This document shows, in pieces, positions 6,600-7,925 of a DNA stretch of 7,925 bases. The stretch's first letter is position 1. Every line of letters starts with the position of its first letter. The stretch covers positions 1-7,925 of the forward strand of contig JASHUH010000238.1 of assembly GCA_030040115.1 (NCBI GenBank), given 5' to 3'. Both the position numbers and the translations under genes were made by a program. The notes under the pieces are model-generated. The model had not been told where the DNA came from. It made no database searches and saw only the letters and a list, made by a program, of their open reading frames with translations. The DNA comes from Acidobacteriaceae bacterium (lineage in GTDB: Bacteria > Acidobacteriota > Terriglobia > Terriglobales > Acidobacteriaceae).

Positions 6600-7216
6600 G
6601 GACTCTCCCCTTCCCCGATGGAAATGTTGACGAGCTTGGCCGAGTTCGAGAGGGTGGGCGTTTGGCCGGCGAAGATCTGCAGTTCGCCGGAAACGATTTT
6701 CCAATCATAGGTAAAGAGGCCGCGCTCGGGCGGGCCGGAGGCGCGCGATCCGTCGGCGTAGTAAACGCCGCCGTGGCATGGGCACATGAATAGCTGCGAC
6801 TGGGGAAACCAGCGCACGGGGCAGCCGAGGTGGGCGCAGTTGACGGCGAAAACCTGGAACTGATCGGAGGCCACATGGCGCACGTAACAGGCGACGTTGT
6901 CGGTGATGCCGTCCATGGGCCGGGTGAAAGGATTTTTAAAGACCGCAAGGCGAGTTTCGCCGGTGGGGAAGGCTTCGATGCGGCCGAGCGAGACCCAGGA
7001 TTTGTAGCTGGAGTCCTTGCGCCAGGGAGCAAGAAGATAGCGAATGACGGGAATGGCGAGGCCGACTCCGACGAGGGCGTTGATGGCGAGGGCGGCCTGG
7101 AAAAAAAGCCAGCGGCGGGAGACGAGACGGGGATCCTGGGCGCCGACGGCGGGCGCAGATAGGCCGGGGGTTGGAATGGCGGAAGTTTGGGGTTGCGATG
7201 GATCGTTTTCGGTCAC
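6587..7216 (-). CDS. qcrA: Rieske 2Fe-2S protein of the cytochrome bc complex
   Basis: This is the high-potential iron-sulfur subunit that takes the first electron from quinol at the Qo site and passes it to cytochrome c. The 209-aa product has an N-terminal Pro-rich cytosolic stretch. A twin-arginine-like SRRWLFFQ (33-40) opens the single hydrophobic anchor (about 38-63). The soluble domain carries the cluster ligands CAHLGC (C127, H129, C132) and CPCHGG (C145, C147, H148), and a GPPERGL loop (161-167) matching the family's conserved 'GP.p..L'. The start is GTG 7216 behind GGGAGGTG. It lies 32 bp after the diheme cytochrome c gene and overlaps cytochrome b. Confidence 0.95.
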   Translation of the reverse strand: MTENDPSQPQTSAIPTPGLSAPAVGAQDPRLVSRRWLFFQAALAINALVGVGLAIPVIRYLLAPWRKDSSYKSWVSLGRIEAFPTGETRLAVFKNPFTRPMDGITDNVACYVRHVASDQFQVFAVNCAHLGCPVRWFPQSQLFMCPCHGGVYYADGSRASGPPERGLFTYDWKIVSGELQIFAGQTPTLSNSAKLVNISIGEGESPCRG

Positions 7217-7248
7217 TTATTTCACCTCCCTTGGAGTAGCTGACCGGT

Positions 7249-7925
7249 TTATTTTGATCCTCCTACGGGTCCGGATGCGGAGAGTGTCTGGCGGCGCTTC
7301 TTTGAGGCTTTGGGCTGGTTCGCGGATGGCGCCGGGATTGGCGCTTGGGCCTGCTCGGGCGGAGTGGGGGTGCGAAGCGAGGCGAGGTAGGCGACGATGT
7401 CGTCGACATCGGATGCGGAAAGCGGGGTGGTCAATCTGGCTCCCGGGCCATCGTGGCGCCAATCGGGCTGGCCGATGTCGGGCCGCCCGGCAATGATGAT
7501 GGTGCGCAACCCCTGATCGCTGACCAGGGCCAGATAAACGGGATTGTTGATCTGCTCGTCGGGCAAATTCAGATGGCAACCGGCGCAGTGCGCGTCGTAG
7601 GTTTGCTCACCGCGGCGCGGGTCGCCGGGTTTGGTCTCTGCATAGGACGGCGGCGCAGCTCCTGCGAAGGCGTTGGGCTTGGACCACGTTTGGCGCATGC
7701 CGGTCACCAGGTCGTCGATCTGGGCGTCGGTTAACATGCCGCCGGCAGAGGCTGCAAACGCGGGCATTTCCGTGCCAGAGACGCCCTCGGCGGTGGACTT
7801 GCGGAGCGCCGCGTCATCGACCAGGGCAAGGTATTCGGGGTTGGCAAGGTCGAGAGCCGGACCGTCTTGTCCGTTGGAGCCGTGGCAGGAGGCGCAGTTT
7901 TGGGCGTAAAGTGCGGCGAAACTGG
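7249..7925 (-). CDS. Diheme cytochrome c of the bc operon (5' end outside the window)
   Basis: Periplasmic-side electron carrier or subunit with two cytochrome c domains; 224 residues are visible and the N-terminus is cut by the window edge. Heme motifs are CASCH at visible residues 10-14 (7896-7882) and CAGCH at 113-117 (7587-7573). The domains look duplicated: NPEYLALVDDAALR in the first matches NPVYLALVSDQGLR in the second. Domain 1 has a likely axial Met in GTEMPAFA (7767). The aligned position in domain 2 is Gln (DIGQPDW, codon 7470-7468). The C-terminal tail is Pro/Ala- then Lys/Arg-rich. The ATG at 7767 lies inside domain 1, so it is not the true start. The order diheme c, Rieske, cytochrome b equals actinobacterial qcrC-qcrA-qcrB, but an orthologous relation is not shown. 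Confidence 0.93.
   Translation of the reverse strand, partial: SFAALYAQNCASCHGSNGQDGPALDLANPEYLALVDDAALRKSTAEGVSGTEMPAFAASAGGMLTDAQIDDLVTGMRQTWSKPNAFAGAAPPSYAETKPGDPRRGEQTYDAHCAGCHLNLPDEQINNPVYLALVSDQGLRTIIIAGRPDIGQPDWRHDGPGARLTTPLSASDVDDIVAYLASLRTPTPPEQAQAPIPAPSANQPKASKKRRQTLSASGPVGGSK

Noticed and set aside
5874..6710. Plus-strand frame of 278 codons opposite cytochrome b
   Set aside because: Acidic, repetitive composition and complete overlap with a firmly identified gene.
1..7925. CRISPR arrays, tRNA, rRNA or long tandem repeats
   Set aside because: No regularly spaced repeats, cloverleaf-like segments or rRNA signatures were seen on either strand.

Overview
The window reads as chromosomal DNA from a GC-rich Gram-negative-like soil bacterium. 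Acidobacteriota (a Solibacter/Bryobacter-type genome) is my best guess. It rests on gene content and style only: a Tat-exported Gfo/Idh/MocA oxidoreductase, a cytochrome bc complex with extra c-type heme domains, CtaG, and an IS3 element beside a primase gene. No rRNA or other phylogenetic marker is present. Every gene I can support is on the minus strand, so the text below runs from right to left, in the direction of transcription.

Right part (about 4050-7925), respiratory chain. A two-heme cytochrome c (running off the window's right edge), a Rieske iron-sulfur protein and a cytochrome b fused to a C-terminal one-heme cytochrome c form a tight operon. The order matches actinobacterial qcrC-qcrA-qcrB. 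Together they would oxidise quinol and pass electrons through the c-hemes to a terminal oxidase. CtaG, a membrane protein for copper insertion into caa3-type cytochrome oxidase, follows after 155 bp, which fits a bc-complex/caa3-oxidase chain.

Middle (about 2265-3963). A Tat-signal Gfo/Idh/MocA-family oxidoreductase is complete except for one in-frame TAG, exactly where the family has Trp in its ATPDHWH motif. Next comes the start of a secreted protein (good ribosome binding site and signal peptide) that soon loses its frame.

Left part (1-2205), a mobile-DNA-like region with less GC-biased codon use. A stand-alone archaeo-eukaryotic-type primase with a C-terminal zinc finger (931-1896) is followed 8 bp later by an unrecognised Cys-rich gene (272-922) with one in-frame TAG. 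That gene's stop codon overlaps the ATG of a third gene (ATGA overlap). The third gene is cut after 12 codons by an IS3-family insertion sequence (1-237), of which the left end and the start of the OrfA transposase gene are visible.

The most interesting candidate system is this coupled operon: primase, Cys-rich partner and an IS-disrupted third gene. The second theme is that two otherwise intact reading frames each carry a single TAG, which means either gene decay, sequence error or amber recoding.
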